Shown: piece by piece, positions 1 to 9,200 of the stretch
Layout: every line of letters starts with the position of its first letter
How positions within the stretch are numbered: position 1 is the stretch's first letter
Assembly: GCA_019677205.1 (NCBI GenBank)
Contig: JAAMXY010000841.1
Coordinates: 713 to 12,386 of the forward strand
Origin: Pinguiococcus pyrenoidosus
Lineage: Eukaryota > Sar > Pinguiophyceae > Pinguiochrysidales > Pinguiochrysidaceae
Reading direction: 5' to 3'
DNA: 11,674 bases
Translations under genes and position numbers: made by a program
The notes under the pieces: model-generated
Told to the model about the DNA's origin: nothing
Databases searched by the model: none
What the model saw: only the letters and a program-made list of their open reading frames with translations

Positions 1-154
1 TTCGCTTCCGGCGTTGCTTGCTGCGTTGCTTGCCGGCCGCCGCCGCCGCCGCCTCCTCCTCCTCCTCCTCCTCCTGTGGCTGCTGCTGCTGCTTGGGCTC
101 CTCCTCCTCCTCCTCCATGGTCTTTCTTTTTGAGCCGCTCCTCGTCCGCGCCAT
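1..154 (-). CDS. N-terminus of acidic/Gln/Ala low-complexity protein, cut by the window edge
   Basis: Read leftwards, a frame without stops runs from an ATG at 154-152 to the window edge. A second in-frame ATG at 118-116 has a better initiation context (ACCATGG). The encoded start is short and basic (MARTRSGSKRKT), followed by a run of six Glu, PK, four Gln, PQ, six Glu, a run of Ala, and then a Lys/Arg/Gln segment (GKQRSKQRRKR) reaching the edge. The last part comes from a repeated decamer (GCGTTGCTTG on the plus strand at 11-20 and 23-32). Charged low complexity with basic clusters suits a nuclear or RNA-associated protein, but no domain is visible and function cannot be given. The triplet runs could instead be non-coding. 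The case for coding is the open frame, the good start context and the divergent arrangement with the next gene. The choice between the two starts is open. Confidence 0.45.
   Translation of the reverse strand, partial: MARTRSGSKRKTMEEEEEEPKQQQQPQEEEEEEEAAAAAAGKQRSKQRRKR
41..115. repeat. Trinucleotide runs (CCG, CTC/TCC, CTG)
   Basis: Successive short triplet runs are visible: CGC/CCG at about 38-52, TCC/CTC at about 53-73, TGC at about 79-91 and CTC/TCC at about 98-116. On the minus strand, in the frame of the partial gene, they encode Ala, Glu, Gln and Glu runs. Such tracts are prone to slippage and length variation. Confidence 0.85.
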
Positions 155-317
155 CGCATCGCAAGCAAGGCACGGGCATTTGAGAAGGCTGCGGCCGGTC
201 TGGTGAAGGTTCCGGTATAATATGCCATACGATAGTAGGATATCAACATTAACTTGCTATCTTTTGACTGCAACGGCGCGCGACACCAGAATTGGCGCAA
301 TCTATTGGTGGAGAGAT

Positions 318-483
318 TCACCTCTATCGTGCTTTTTCATGCGATATATATATTAGGTACTAATCTTGAGTAGAATAGCAGAGTTTCTGGTGAAAAGGAA
401 CTCACCCTATCGTGCTTTCTCATGCGATATAAATCTTAAGTACTAATCTTGTGTAGAATACCAGAGTTTCTGGTGAAAAGGAA
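318..483. repeat. Imperfect tandem duplication, unit about 83 nt, two copies
   Basis: Copy one (about 318-400) and copy two (about 401-483) share the order TATCGTGCTTT, TCATGCGATATA, GTACTAATCTTG, GTAGAATA, and CAGAGTTTCTGGTGAAAAGGAA, with scattered substitutions and a small indel near the start. Both copies are AT-rich and encode nothing convincing. It may be a local duplication or part of an old non-autonomous element; no terminal inverted repeat was found. Confidence 0.85.
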
Positions 484-510
484 GTGTTTTAATTGGTCCA
501 AATTTTTACT

Positions 511-583
511 TTACCCTGATCTTTAACCTGTGCTGCGTCCAGAACTGTTCACCCTGATCTTTACTCTGAAGTGTTTACCCTGA
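511..583. repeat. Short spaced repeats containing ACCCTGATCTTTA
   Basis: The 13-mer ACCCTGATCTTTA occurs at about 513-525 and 551-563, about 38 nt apart. A truncated copy (TTTACCCTGA) lies at about 574-583, and CCCTGATTGGG follows near 595. They sit about 200 nt upstream of the gene A start and could be repeated regulatory boxes or remnants of the same local duplication activity. Confidence 0.6.
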
Positions 584-759
584 GAATCAATGCTCCCTGA
601 TTGGGTGGGAAAGACTTGAATGCCACCAATCATGGCGCGTTTTTTTTTTTCAAATGGCAACGGGTACTCCCCGCCCGCGATGTGATATGAATGATAAGAA
701 TAAGATGAGAAGTTTAAAGCGTTCACGCAAATCCTCCGACTTCGGCGCCTCACGCGACC

Positions 760-3540
760 ATGAAGCCCCATCTCGCGTTGCTGGGAACATTGGCGCTCAC
801 GCTCCTCTGCGCAGCGAGCGACGAGCTGGCAATCAAGACCCACGGGTCCGAGCAGCTGAGGCGAAGCAAAGGGGATCAGTCCGTCGCGTATTCCTGCAAA
901 GATCGAACGGCGGCCGGCGGCCTGCGCATCGCGTGGCTCACGTGGAAGAACGACAACGGCATTCCGAACCCGTCGCAGCAGATCCGCGGCCGCCTGATCG
1001 CTCGGGCCGCCGCCAAGCACTGCGCAGAGGTGGCGGCTGCGGGCGTGATCATGTTCGAGACGCTCAAGCCGAAGACGAGCGAGCACGAGCTGCGGCCGCA
1101 GGGCTTCGAGGAGCTGGAGCAGTTCGCCAAGGACCACGGCGGCATCGACCTCTGCGTGGAGGTGAAGTTCATGTACCCGGAGCGCCAGAAGAAGTGCCGC
1201 GAGCTGGGCGCGAAGATCTTCGTGGATGTCATCGACAACGAGCCCTTCCTGAAGTGGGCAACCAGCCTCCATCCGGAGAAGCATTGGGTGGTCGCAGACA
1301 GCAAGCTGGAGACGCTCCGCAAGGACGATCTCTACGTCGTGACCCAGACGGAGCACCTCCAGCGCCACCTGCAGGAGCACGGCGTGCAGGCCGTCGTCAT
1401 TCCGCATCACCACACCAACATGGGCCAGTGGGGCGTCAAGCCCGTGCGGCACAGGGAACCCGATCAACCGCTGAACGTCGTCTTCCTTGCCAGCGATGCG
1501 ACCGCTGGCCACGTGGGCGCGGAGATTCGATCGGCTGTCTGCGCTGGGGGTGGCGTACTGACCGTCGTGAATCAGAAGAATCGCCTGCACGGGAAGCAGG
1601 CTTTCCTGAAGTCGATAGTGGAGACCTATCCGTGCGACGGAGGCCCACCCAAGAGGAATGAGAAAACCACCCAGTCCACGAACGAGGAGACGGACATCCT
1701 TCACCAGAATCTCTACTTCTACGACGAGGCGTCCGTCGACGCCGACATCGCGGTGGTGTGGCCGGCCAGCAAGGCCGATTGGTTCATGGAGCGTCCGGCA
1801 ACGCGCATGCTGTACTGGTGGTCGCGTGGGATCCCGACCATCCATTCGCAGCTCTTCTCCTATCTCGAGATCACCAAGAAGGAGGGCTACGGTGCCTGCC
1901 TGGGCCACTCTCTCGAAGCCCCCGACGCCAGGTCCCTTACCAAGCTCGTGCAAGAGCTTCACTCGGAAGAAGTCCGAGCCGCGCTTCGAGAGGAGGTGAT
2001 CGAGGGCGCGAAGAAGTACTCGGTCACGGCAACGGCGGGGAAGTTCATCATGGAGATCGCGAAGATTCTGGGCGCCCCCCCAAGCGCCGGTTGTGATGAT
2101 CCCGACCGTTGTCAAACGTCCGAGGAAGCACCGCGCGCTCCGCAGAATCCAATCACCCAGCAGCTCCTTAAGCATCTCAACGAATCGTCCCTCGCGTTTC
2201 GGGAGCCCGAGCGCTACAGCGAGCTGTACCAGCAGGTAGCGTTTGCTTGATCCTGGCGCGAGATCAAGAGACACGAGTCGAAACGTGGATTGGGGAAGGT
2301 GGCTCAAGCCTTGATTTTCGTAGGGCAAACCCTTTCCGCACATCTCCCTGGATGGAATGTTTCCCGACGACATCCTCAAGAAGATCGTGCCACCGGACGG
2401 CGGAGGCGAGTTTCCGGAAGCTTGGGCTGAGAAGGTACGCGCCGCGTTGGAAGCGACACAGGAGGAGCCCCGCAGATGACCCGCTGCCCGTTTGCTCTGT
2501 CCACCAGCTCCTCACCGGCGCGGGCGCGTTGAAGCAGTCTGCGAAAGAGGTTTGCCGGAGTGCACAAGAGATTCTGCCTGGGTGGAGGTGAGCACCCCGT
2601 GGCCGGCGCCAAAGGCCTCCGCCGAGCTCATCCCTTGACAGGTGCAACAGCGATGCGAAGTGGGGCTTCCTCAAGTTCGGCAACTCCATTGAAAGTTCCA
2701 TGGGACCATACCTGCAAGGTGAGCGAGTACGCAAGGATGTAGGGATGGCCCAAGGTTAAGCGTTGTGCACCGGTGCAGGTCTAATGGGTCTCTTTAAGAG
2801 CCCCGAGTGGATACGCTTCCTGGAGAGGCTCACGGGAATCTCGCCTCTGCTCTCGGACCCGACGAATTTCGGCGGAGGGCTACACCAGATTACGCGAGGC
2901 GGGTACGCCGGGTGCTCGTCGAGCTGCGATGCGCCCATCTGATCTCATCTCGTGCTGCAGATCGCTGCAGATCCACTCCGACTTTCGACAGCACCCGGAC
3001 AACCAGCTCGAGCGTCGGGTGAACATGTTCGTGTACCTCAATGGCGACTGGAAAGATGAGTACGCAGGTCATCTGGAGGTGGGGCGTCTACGTCATGACT
3101 GCGACTACGACGGGCTCCCGCTCACGCTTCGTCTGCACGCAGCTATGGTCGAAGGACATGTCGAAATGCGAGCAACGCATCTCGCCGGACCTGGGGAAGC
3201 TCGTGATATTCAGCACCCACGACTTCAGCTATCACGGCCACGCGGATCCGTTGAACACGCCTCCGCACCGCACCAGGCGGAGCATCGCGCAGTACTTCTA
3301 CAGCCCCTCGGCACGCCCGCCCGGGCAGATCGATAGGTAGGAGAGCGGTTGCACGGCTGCTGGTTGCGGTCAACGTGCTGACTCTTCCCGTCTGACTCTT
3401 TCCGTTGCAGGCGGCATCCAGCAAGCCATAGCACTCTTTATCAGACGCGAAATTGTGAGACGTGTGCGAAGGACACGTGTCAGAACTTTCCGAACTGCTC
3501 CGAGCTTGGTATCTGCGGCGGAAGTCCCTCGGATGGATAG
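760..3540 (+). CDS. Gene A: secreted/luminal glycosyltransferase-like protein fused to a 2OG-Fe(II) (prolyl-hydroxylase-type) dioxygenase
   Basis: Model: exons 760-2235, 2324-2434, 2508-2587, 2642-2718, 2779-2902, 2961-3078, 3143-3336, 3411-3540; all introns GT-AG; 769 aa. Residues 1-19 look like a signal peptide (MKPHLALLGTLALTLLCAAS). Residues 50-445 look like two alpha/beta Rossmann halves of a GT-B glycosyltransferase (LRIAWLTWKN; a second half near ADIAVVWPASK; ATRMLYWWSRGIPTIHSQ). This is a fold-level guess. Residues 493-769 form a 2OG-FeII_3-type dioxygenase: PFPHISLDGMFPDDIL, FGGGLHQITRGG, GGSLQIHSDF with Fe ligands H628 and D630, and FSTHDFSYHGH with H693 as likely third ligand. R707/R708 (TRRSIAQYFYS) should bind 2-oxoglutarate. 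A Cys-rich tail (CETCAKDTC) follows. The start context is ACCATGA. The hydroxylase part is paralogous to gene B, including the linker at the end of exon 1, which supports one joined protein. Substrate unknown; a secretory-pathway hydroxylation-plus-glycosylation role is inference. Confidence 0.85.
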
Positions 3541-4096
3541 ACACCTCCCTTGCGGGTGCTCTGCATCGAAAGGACGACCCGCTGGCCTCTGCGTCTCACT
3601 CGCTTTCGAGACGGCGGGATTTCCTAGGAAGGACGATGCACGCCGGAATGCCTAAGGGCTTCGTATTGATCAAAGTAGCCCATGTTGTGAGCAGATCTGT
3701 GAATATTGCCGGCATCCGCGAGGATCGTCGCTAGCCCATGGGTAGCAAACACGTGACAGTGATGCCTTCGAAAGTCAGAGGACGTGAGCCCCGCATCTGG
3801 AAGGGATGTTGGCGTTTCCCGGTACTCAAGTGATAGGCGAAGACGGAGAATCAATAGACTTGTGTGGTGACCTTGTGCCTTGCACGCATCCCCTGAATGA
3901 GCGGCCGATCTGAGGCGCCAGAAGCCCATCCTCGGTGGATCGCCATTTAGTCCAGGATGAGGAAATCCGCCAGTCTGGAACATACATATGCACTGTATAT
4001 ATATACAGTGCTACAGTCGGTCAGCGCCCGCTATAGGATCTAATGCGCATGGAAGGCTGGGCTTGAGTACGCCCTTCGCGTCTTGAGCTCTCCGGC
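3541..4096. other. Spacer between the tandem paralogs A and B
   Basis: No convincing gene is seen in these 556 nt. They should hold the 3' end of gene A and the promoter of gene B. A minus-strand frame (3983-3624, 119 codons) is open but has no recognisable overall protein character; part of it is discussed as a finding. The clear structural element is the palindrome at 3990-4011. Confidence 0.5.
3990..4011. promoter_or_regulatory. Perfect 22-nt palindrome upstream of gene B
   Basis: The arm GCACTGTATAT is followed directly by its exact reverse complement, giving a 22-nt palindrome with no spacer and a TATATATATA core. Its end lies 85 nt before the gene B start codon. It could be a dimeric transcription-factor site, a TATA-type core promoter, or a hairpin/cruciform. 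The symmetry is certain; the function is inference. Confidence 0.55.
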
Positions 4097-5735
4097 ATGT
4101 CGGGTGATCACAATGAGGGCAAGCCGGCACGGCCCCTGCATAGATGCCCCAAGGTTCTGGTGGCATTAACCGCTGTCTTCGGGCTGGCTCTCTTCCTGGC
4201 GACCTCGGATAAAAGCTTCCGCGGCGTCGGCTGGAGAAGATCGTCGCCGCTGGCGCCGAGCATTGCCGACTGCACCTTCGCGCAAGATGGGGACTGCGAC
4301 CTCGTCGAGCGGCAGCTGATAATGAGCAAGATCATCGCGCATGTCATCGAGCATTCGCAAGCGTTCCAGCGGCCGGAGAACTACACCGACATGTACAACC
4401 AGGTGCACCTCCTTCGTACAACTCGTGAAATGCCCGACCAGAAGGCCGCGCCGGCTCACGAACCTCCTCTTTCCACTTGCTGGAAGGGAGCGCCTTTCCC
4501 ACATCTGTACATCGACGACATGTTTCCGGAGCACATCCTTCGCGAAATTGCCCCTCGCGACGGCCGAGGCGAGTTCCCGGAGGCGTGGGTGGGAAAAGTA
4601 AGCCAGCTCCTTCAGCTCGCAGGGATTTCAAAGTCTGCCGCGGACCTTACCGGGACGGACGCAGGTGATGGGGCAAATGCAGGAAGGGAAGCTTTCGGAG
4701 AGGGAGCTCTGTGATCGCGCAGCGAAAGCCATGGTCGGAGGAAGGCGAGCTGGGTGGAGGTGCGCGGCGCGAGACGGCATTTCGCTGTCAAACCTTGATT
4801 CTCGTCATGACCGGCCTTCTTCTGGTTCTAGGTGCATGCTGAAGGAGGGTACCGAATTCCTGAAGTTCACCAACTCGGCCGAAACCACGATGGGCGTCCA
4901 CTTGCAGGGTAGGTCCCTCAAAGCCCCCTTCTCCGACGCCGAAGATTGCTTCCTCACCGCTTCCCCGAAGGCTTGTTCGCGGCGTTCAAGAATCCCGCAT
5001 GGATTAGCTTTCTGGAGAAGCTCTCCGGAGTTTCTCCCCTGTACGCGGATCCCACAAACTTCGGGAGTGGCTTGCATCAAACCACCCGCGGAGGGTACGG
5101 GAATCGTGCCATCCTCATGGCAACCGGATGCTCACGAATGATTCTACTCACTAGGTCGCTGCAGATCCATTCCGACTTTCGCCAGCATCCAGACACGCAT
5201 CTCGAGCGTCGGGTGATTATGTTCTTGTACTTCAACGACGATTGGCAGGACGACTACGGCGGGCACCTGGAGGTAAGGAGCGACAGCATTTCCAATCGGC
5301 GTCCGGCGGGACGGAAGGTCTCAACGCACCTTTTTTGGGAAAAAGCTGTGGAATCGGGACATGACAAAGTGCGAGCGGCGCATCTCGCCAGCTTTTGGGC
5401 GTCTGGTGGTCTTCAGCACCCACGACTTTAGCTACCATGGTCATGCAGATCCCTTGGACTGCCCGCCGCATCGAAGTAGGCGCAGCATCGCGATGTACTA
5501 CTACAGTCCTGAGGAGCGGCCGGCGGAGCAAATTGATCCGTAAGTGGGGTGCGGAGCATCGAGATCACAAACGAGCGCTCTCCTGACCACGGGCATTCGC
5601 AGCGAACACAAGCCGGATCACAGTACCATCTACAAGACGCGGGAGTGCCCGACATGCGCAGACAAGTCCTGTCAAGCGTTCTCAAGCCTGCATGTGATCC
5701 TGGGAGAGGAGGCAGATGAAGTGGTTGCGTCGTAA
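4097..5735 (+). CDS. Gene B: membrane-anchored 2OG-Fe(II) (prolyl-hydroxylase-type) dioxygenase
   Basis: Model: exons 4097-4402, 4487-4597, 4665-4759, 4832-4908, 4971-5094, 5155-5272, 5346-5539, 5603-5735; all introns GT-AG; 385 aa. A short basic cytosolic N-terminus precedes one hydrophobic segment at residues 20-36 (VLVALTAVFGLALFLAT), the layout of a type II ER/Golgi membrane protein. The catalytic domain starts near PFPHLYIDDMFPEHIL and carries GLHQTTRGG, GGSLQIHSDF with Fe ligands H243 and D245, FSTHDFSYHGH with likely third ligand H308, and SRRSIAMYYYS with R322/R323 for 2-oxoglutarate. The tail keeps the C-x2-C-x4-C motif (CPTCADKSC) of gene A. Exon 7 is identical to gene A at 47 of 64 residues, and intron phases match throughout. 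Family members hydroxylate protein side chains, classically proline; the substrate here is unknown. Intron 1 (84 nt) has no in-frame stop and could be retained. The exon 3 acceptor could lie a few codons downstream. Confidence 0.87.
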
Positions 5736-6207
5736 GCGTGTCGTAGCTCTTCAACCCGCTCAAAGCGTATACGGTTCGCCTCTGCCGTCATTTGCCGCTG
5801 AGGACATGCGTCGTGCGCTCATCAGACGGAGGCGATTTTGAAGCCGATGCCAACCACACAGGTCATGTGAAGCTTTATTGTCGGCCTCGCCCAAAGAGAC
5901 ACGCCAACAACACGCCTCTTTCCCACGGCTCGCGGCCAAGGGGCTCCTTCGCAAGGACGGGCTTTGGGGGAGATGAGCGAGCTTAGCTGGCGACGGTGAC
6001 TCTTTCTTCGAAAAGCAAAGAAGACCAAGCAAGGAAGGCTAATCTGTTTAAATTCATTGGGTTCATGCCCTTTGAAGTCCTGTTCATGTACTCCACAGTT
6101 GGATCGCTCATCTCTCAACAAGGATCGAGTCCAAGGGCAACTTCACGTAGAGGCACGGGGCCGGGAGCTTGGTGAGACTGTACAGTGTCCTTTGCTTCCT
6201 CCTTGGC
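5736..6207. other. Convergent 3' spacer between gene B and the trehalose gene
   Basis: The 472 nt between the gene B stop and the stop of the minus-strand trehalose gene show no coding region I can support on either strand. It should hold two facing 3' untranslated regions. No clear polyadenylation motif, repeat or hairpin stands out. Confidence 0.5.
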
Positions 6208-9200
6208 CTACGCTGAGGCGGGGAGGTCCACATCACGCTTATGTCTTTGCAACTGCGGGGAGGATGCGTGCCTTTTGCTGATCTTGACGTCCTCTTCACC
6301 ACTTATCTTCGCAAAGCCCTTGAGAACGCGCCTACATCAAGCAAAACTTAGACAGGTGCCGCGCAGCGCCGCGCCGCGCCTGGAAAGCTTCCTGCAAGAC
6401 TTTCCCTTACCTCAGCTCGCTCAAGTTGTCTATGCGATAGTCTGCAGCGCTATTGTCTGCCCCAAGATGCACAGTGTACACTTTCGCGTTCGCGTGAAGT
6501 GGGTGCTGTCGCGGATGCGGCTCTGGGGTGGCACCCAAGACATTTATGGACTCCAGATTCAGCTCCGAGGGCAGCCCCAGTCCCAATCCGAGGCCCAAGC
6601 CAGACCCCACGCCGACCGGCGCGGCTGCGGATCCATTCTCTTGGATCTTGTTGGGGTCTGTGATCTGACTTAGTTCCACGACGCCTCCCTGGGCAGGCCT
6701 GGCGCTGTCGCCTTCCGGTGCGACGCCCCCTTCACTGGACTTCAGCTCCGAGTTGCTCGTCTCCTGCACAAAATTGGTGTTACGTCCTTTCAACGATGCG
6801 GCAAAGGCACGGTAGGGACGCTCCACTCCGTCTAGCAGCGATGCGCTCACCTGTGCTTCCGTCACCAATCGCTTCAAGTAGAAGAACATGTCCTCGTCGC
6901 TCCGATCATCTCCCACGCAAAAGACAAAATCCACCTGAGCGAACGGGTTGTCGCCGCCCAATGCTGTCGGCCCGGTTTCGGCGGAGTCCATCAGCGGAAA
7001 CGACCGAGTTCTTGTGGACGCAGAAGGGGCGCTCTGCTCTAGGACAGTCGCGACTGCCCCGTCGGACAAAGGGTCCGTTTCCTCCGTAGCCGCGGGAGGA
7101 GGTTGGCTTGCCTGCTCTTCCTCAGCAGACACGATTTCGGACAGGAAGGTCTCAAGCACAGCACTCTTGTTTGCATTCCGGTGACGCACTTCCAGGACCT
7201 GAAGATGAAGGACGGGAGAGAGGTGAGGCTGGCGTTCCCTTCCCCTGGGCAGAGGCTTTGGCTCACCTTGTTGCCCTGAAGAATCTCCAGCGGAAGATTT
7301 GTCAAGACATCCTCCATGTGCATCTGCATGTCCTTCGCCTGCCAGCTCCCGAAATGCGGATCGGCATCGCGGTAGTGCCACGTCAGGCTGGAATCCTTAT
7401 CTTCGATGTACGTCCCCGGCGTTCGCTCCTCAAAGTACTCCATGATCGGCCGCACCACCTTCTTCCACGTGACATCAATGTCGGCGCAGAGCGTTTGCCA
7501 GTCCTCTGCACCTGGGAGTCTATAGTAGCTTCCGTGCTCGGCCGCCAGGCCGACGCACAGTCGCCCAAGCCAGGTATCCATGAATCTCCTCTCCCGTCCG
7601 CTCATGATCAAGAGCGTGTTCTTCGGATCCTTTCCGATGACATCCAGGATTGACGTTATCCCCTGGCTGGGCGTCGCAAGCTGCGGGAGGCTTTGGAGCG
7701 TCGTTAGGGTGCCATCGTAGTCGGACACGATCAGCCGCTTCTTCGCTCCCTTGTACGCTTCCAGGACGTCATGCTGGTTGAGCAGCGGCAGCCCGGCAAG
7801 GTGCGGCTTCGTCTCGCAGATCTCCACGAAGTCGGTCAGGAGGCTGCGCGCCCAGTACGACGCCGTATGCAGCTTTACGTATCTTGTCAGCTTCTGGTGC
7901 TTCAGCTCCTTCTCGCGCGGATTCATGCTCAGAGCCGCATGGATGGTGTTCGCTAGCTCCTGCGTGTTCCAGGGATTCACACGGAGCGCACCGGAAAGGC
8001 ACTGTGCAGACCCTGGGAGAGTCGGTGCTCAGAGAGGCGGAGCAAGGTCGCTGTACGTGAGATGCGGAAGCAGCCTACCTGCAAACTCGCTCAGAATGAG
8101 CACGCCAGGCCCATCCTTCTCCGAAACGCCTGGAACCAACTTTTGCGCCGCAACGAACTCGTGGCTTACGAGGTTCATGCCATCCCGCACGGAAGTAACC
8201 AAACATGCGTCCGCCACGTTGTAGATCGCCACCAGCTCAGCCTGGTTGATGCTCTGATTGATGTAGTGGATTGGCGAGGCTTCCAAGGTGCCGAAATTGC
8301 CATTGATACGTCCTGCGAAGATCCCCACGACGTCACGTCAGCGTCGGCAAGCGGAAGTCCTCCGGCGCGGTCGGCACGTACCAACAAGTTCGTTCACGTG
8401 ATTCGCCAGCGCTTGATACTCTGGCACACTGGTCCGGCTCGGGACCCCCACTTGGATCAACGTCACCTTCTCCCTCCATTCCGGGTGCTGGGTCAGAAAG
8501 AGCTCCAGCCCGAGCAGCTTGTGGGGCATCCCCTTGATGTAGTCCACGCGGTCCACCCCGAGAATGAGCTTTCTGCCGGCGAAAGTCTCGTGCAGCTCTT
8601 TGATGCGGTCTTTGACCTTGCGGTCATCCAGCAGGGCAGAGATGAAGTCTGGATCGATGCCAATGGGGAAGACGCCGACCGCCGTGAAGTGGTTGTCGTA
8701 CTCCACGCCCCGCGGCGTGGAGTCGACCTCCAAGACCCGGCTGCAGCTAGAAAGGAAATGCCGGGCGTAGTCGTAGGTGTGAAAGCCCAGCAGATCCGCG
8801 CAGAGGAGCCCCTCCAGCAAAGGCTTCCTCACGGGCAAGATGCGGTACACCTCGGACGAAGGCCAGGGCGTGTGCAGGAACCACGCGATCCTGCACCGCT
8901 CGTTGCGGGATCGCAGCTCCCGCGGCAGCTGCATCAAATGGTAATCGTGCACCCAGATGTAGTCGTCCCTCTCGTGGATGTGCATCACAACCTTGGCGAA
9001 CTGCTCATTCGCCTCCTTGTAGGCCGTCCAAAGGCTTGGGTCGAACTTCTTCTCGCCAGAGCCTTTGTACATGGGCAGCGGCACATAGTGGAAAAGCGGC
9101 CAGAGCACGTCGTTGCTGAATCCGTTGTAGAACTTTGCTGCCAGCTCATCGGTGATGAAGACGGGCACACATTTGTATTCCTTAAAGTTTCAGCGAATGA

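Larger units (their letters stand above)
155..759. other. Spacer between the divergent left-edge gene and gene A
   Basis: No coding region with convincing protein character lies here on the plus strand. The spacer is much more AT-rich than the flanking exons. It holds a TATAAT stretch at 216-221, about 60 nt upstream of the minus-strand start, a TATATATAT run near 345-353, an 83-nt tandem duplication (318-483), short ACCCTGA repeats (511-583) and a run of ten T (about 640-650). It probably contains the promoters of both divergent genes, but no core promoter element can be assigned securely. Confidence 0.5.

Noticed and set aside
654-1661. Plus-strand 335-codon frame overlapping gene A exon 1
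   Set aside because: It is an Arg/Ala-rich out-of-frame reading of the same exon.
523-2379. Minus-strand open frame of 618 codons opposite gene A
   Set aside because: It mirrors the GC-rich codons of exon 1, has no signature of its own, is rich in Arg and Leu as antisense frames are, and the plus strand has a signal peptide, conserved linker and splice sites shared with gene B.
2435-2507. Earlier acceptors in gene A intron 2 (near 2454 and 2475)
   Set aside because: Their phases do not match the donor at 2435. The acceptor at 2507 has a pyrimidine tract, keeps phase 0 and gives an exon similar to gene B exon 3.
5095-5154. Possible non-canonical GA-AG intron in gene B (donor at 5100)
   Set aside because: The GT donor at 5095 restores RGG-SLQIHSDF, and the same GG|GTACG donor with the same phase exists in gene A at 2903, so a canonical intron is simpler.
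5760-6121. Small minus- and plus-strand frames in the convergent spacer
   Set aside because: They are about 60-100 codons long with no domain, no good start context and no splice-supported extension.
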